DNA from: an uncultured Kordia sp.
GTDB lineage: Bacteria > Bacteroidota > Bacteroidia > Flavobacteriales > Flavobacteriaceae
NCBI GenBank assembly: GCA_913054565.1
Contig: CAJXHW010000142.1
Location: forward strand, 1 to 5,449
DNA length: 5,449 nt
Direction of reading: 5' to 3'
Positions within the stretch are counted from its first letter, which is position 1. Every line of letters starts with the position of its first letter. The notes beneath the pieces were generated by a model that did no database searches, had not been told where the DNA came from, and was given only the letters and a program-made list of their open reading frames with translations. Made by a program: the position numbers and the translations under genes. This document shows, piece by piece, positions 5,395 through 5,449 of the stretch.

Positions 5395-5449
5395 TTATGA
5401 TCTTGTTTTTTTAATTAACTCAGAGGTAATCTTCCCTGATATTAAAGAT
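5395..5449 (-). CDS. crtI: C-terminal end of probable phytoene desaturase, cut by window edge
   Basis: Reading from 5448, seventeen codons give SLISGKITSELIKKTRS and then TAA at 5397-5395. A Gly followed by a helix ending in basic residues is the usual close of CrtI-type desaturases (the FAD-binding ..SG..ad.i end). The position directly before crtB, one base away, is the common crtI-crtB order in Flavobacteria. CrtI would convert phytoene to lycopene. Only the tail is visible, so the assignment rests mainly on context and a short match. Confidence 0.65.
   Translation of the reverse strand, partial: SLISGKITSELIKKTRS

Overview
The window is AT-rich (roughly one third G+C by eye). Every real gene is on the minus strand, so transcription runs from right to left. 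The gene content points to a member of the Flavobacteriaceae (Bacteroidota): a crtI-crtB-crtZ-lycopene cyclase cluster with a fused CrtYc/CrtYd-type cyclase, a DUF2141 secreted protein, a LytS/YehU-type histidine kinase carrying a 2TM domain, and a run of small 2TM-domain proteins. A-rich leaders without clear Shine-Dalgarno sequences fit the same group. No species can be named from this sequence.

Right third (about 5449 to 3410): a tightly packed carotenoid operon. It holds the last codons of a probable phytoene desaturase (crtI), phytoene synthase (crtB), beta-carotene hydroxylase (crtZ) and a fused lycopene beta-cyclase. The stop of crtI and the start of crtB are one base apart. The crtB/crtZ and crtZ/cyclase junctions each share a single base (TAATG and TAGTG), so the cyclase starts with GTG. 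Together these enzymes would take geranylgeranyl diphosphate through phytoene, lycopene and beta-carotene to zeaxanthin. No ketolase is visible here.

Middle (3409 to 2788): a 144-base gap with a weak possible terminator and a weak promoter candidate, then a small exported DUF2141 protein, then a 64-base gap containing a TATAAT-like box and a 12-base palindrome.

Left half (2787 to 1): a LytS-type sensor histidine kinase with a 2TM domain fused to its C terminus. It is followed without meaningful gaps by a double-2TM protein, two single-2TM proteins and a third 2TM protein cut by the window edge. In total there are six 2TM units whose starts are spaced 297 to 305 bases apart. This is a tandemly duplicated membrane-domain array hanging off a sensor kinase. 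Two of the unit boundaries have become in-frame protein fusions, and stop-codon relics can be proposed at both. The array is the least understood part of the window. The proposal that the 2TM subunits assemble with, and modulate, the kinase is inference.
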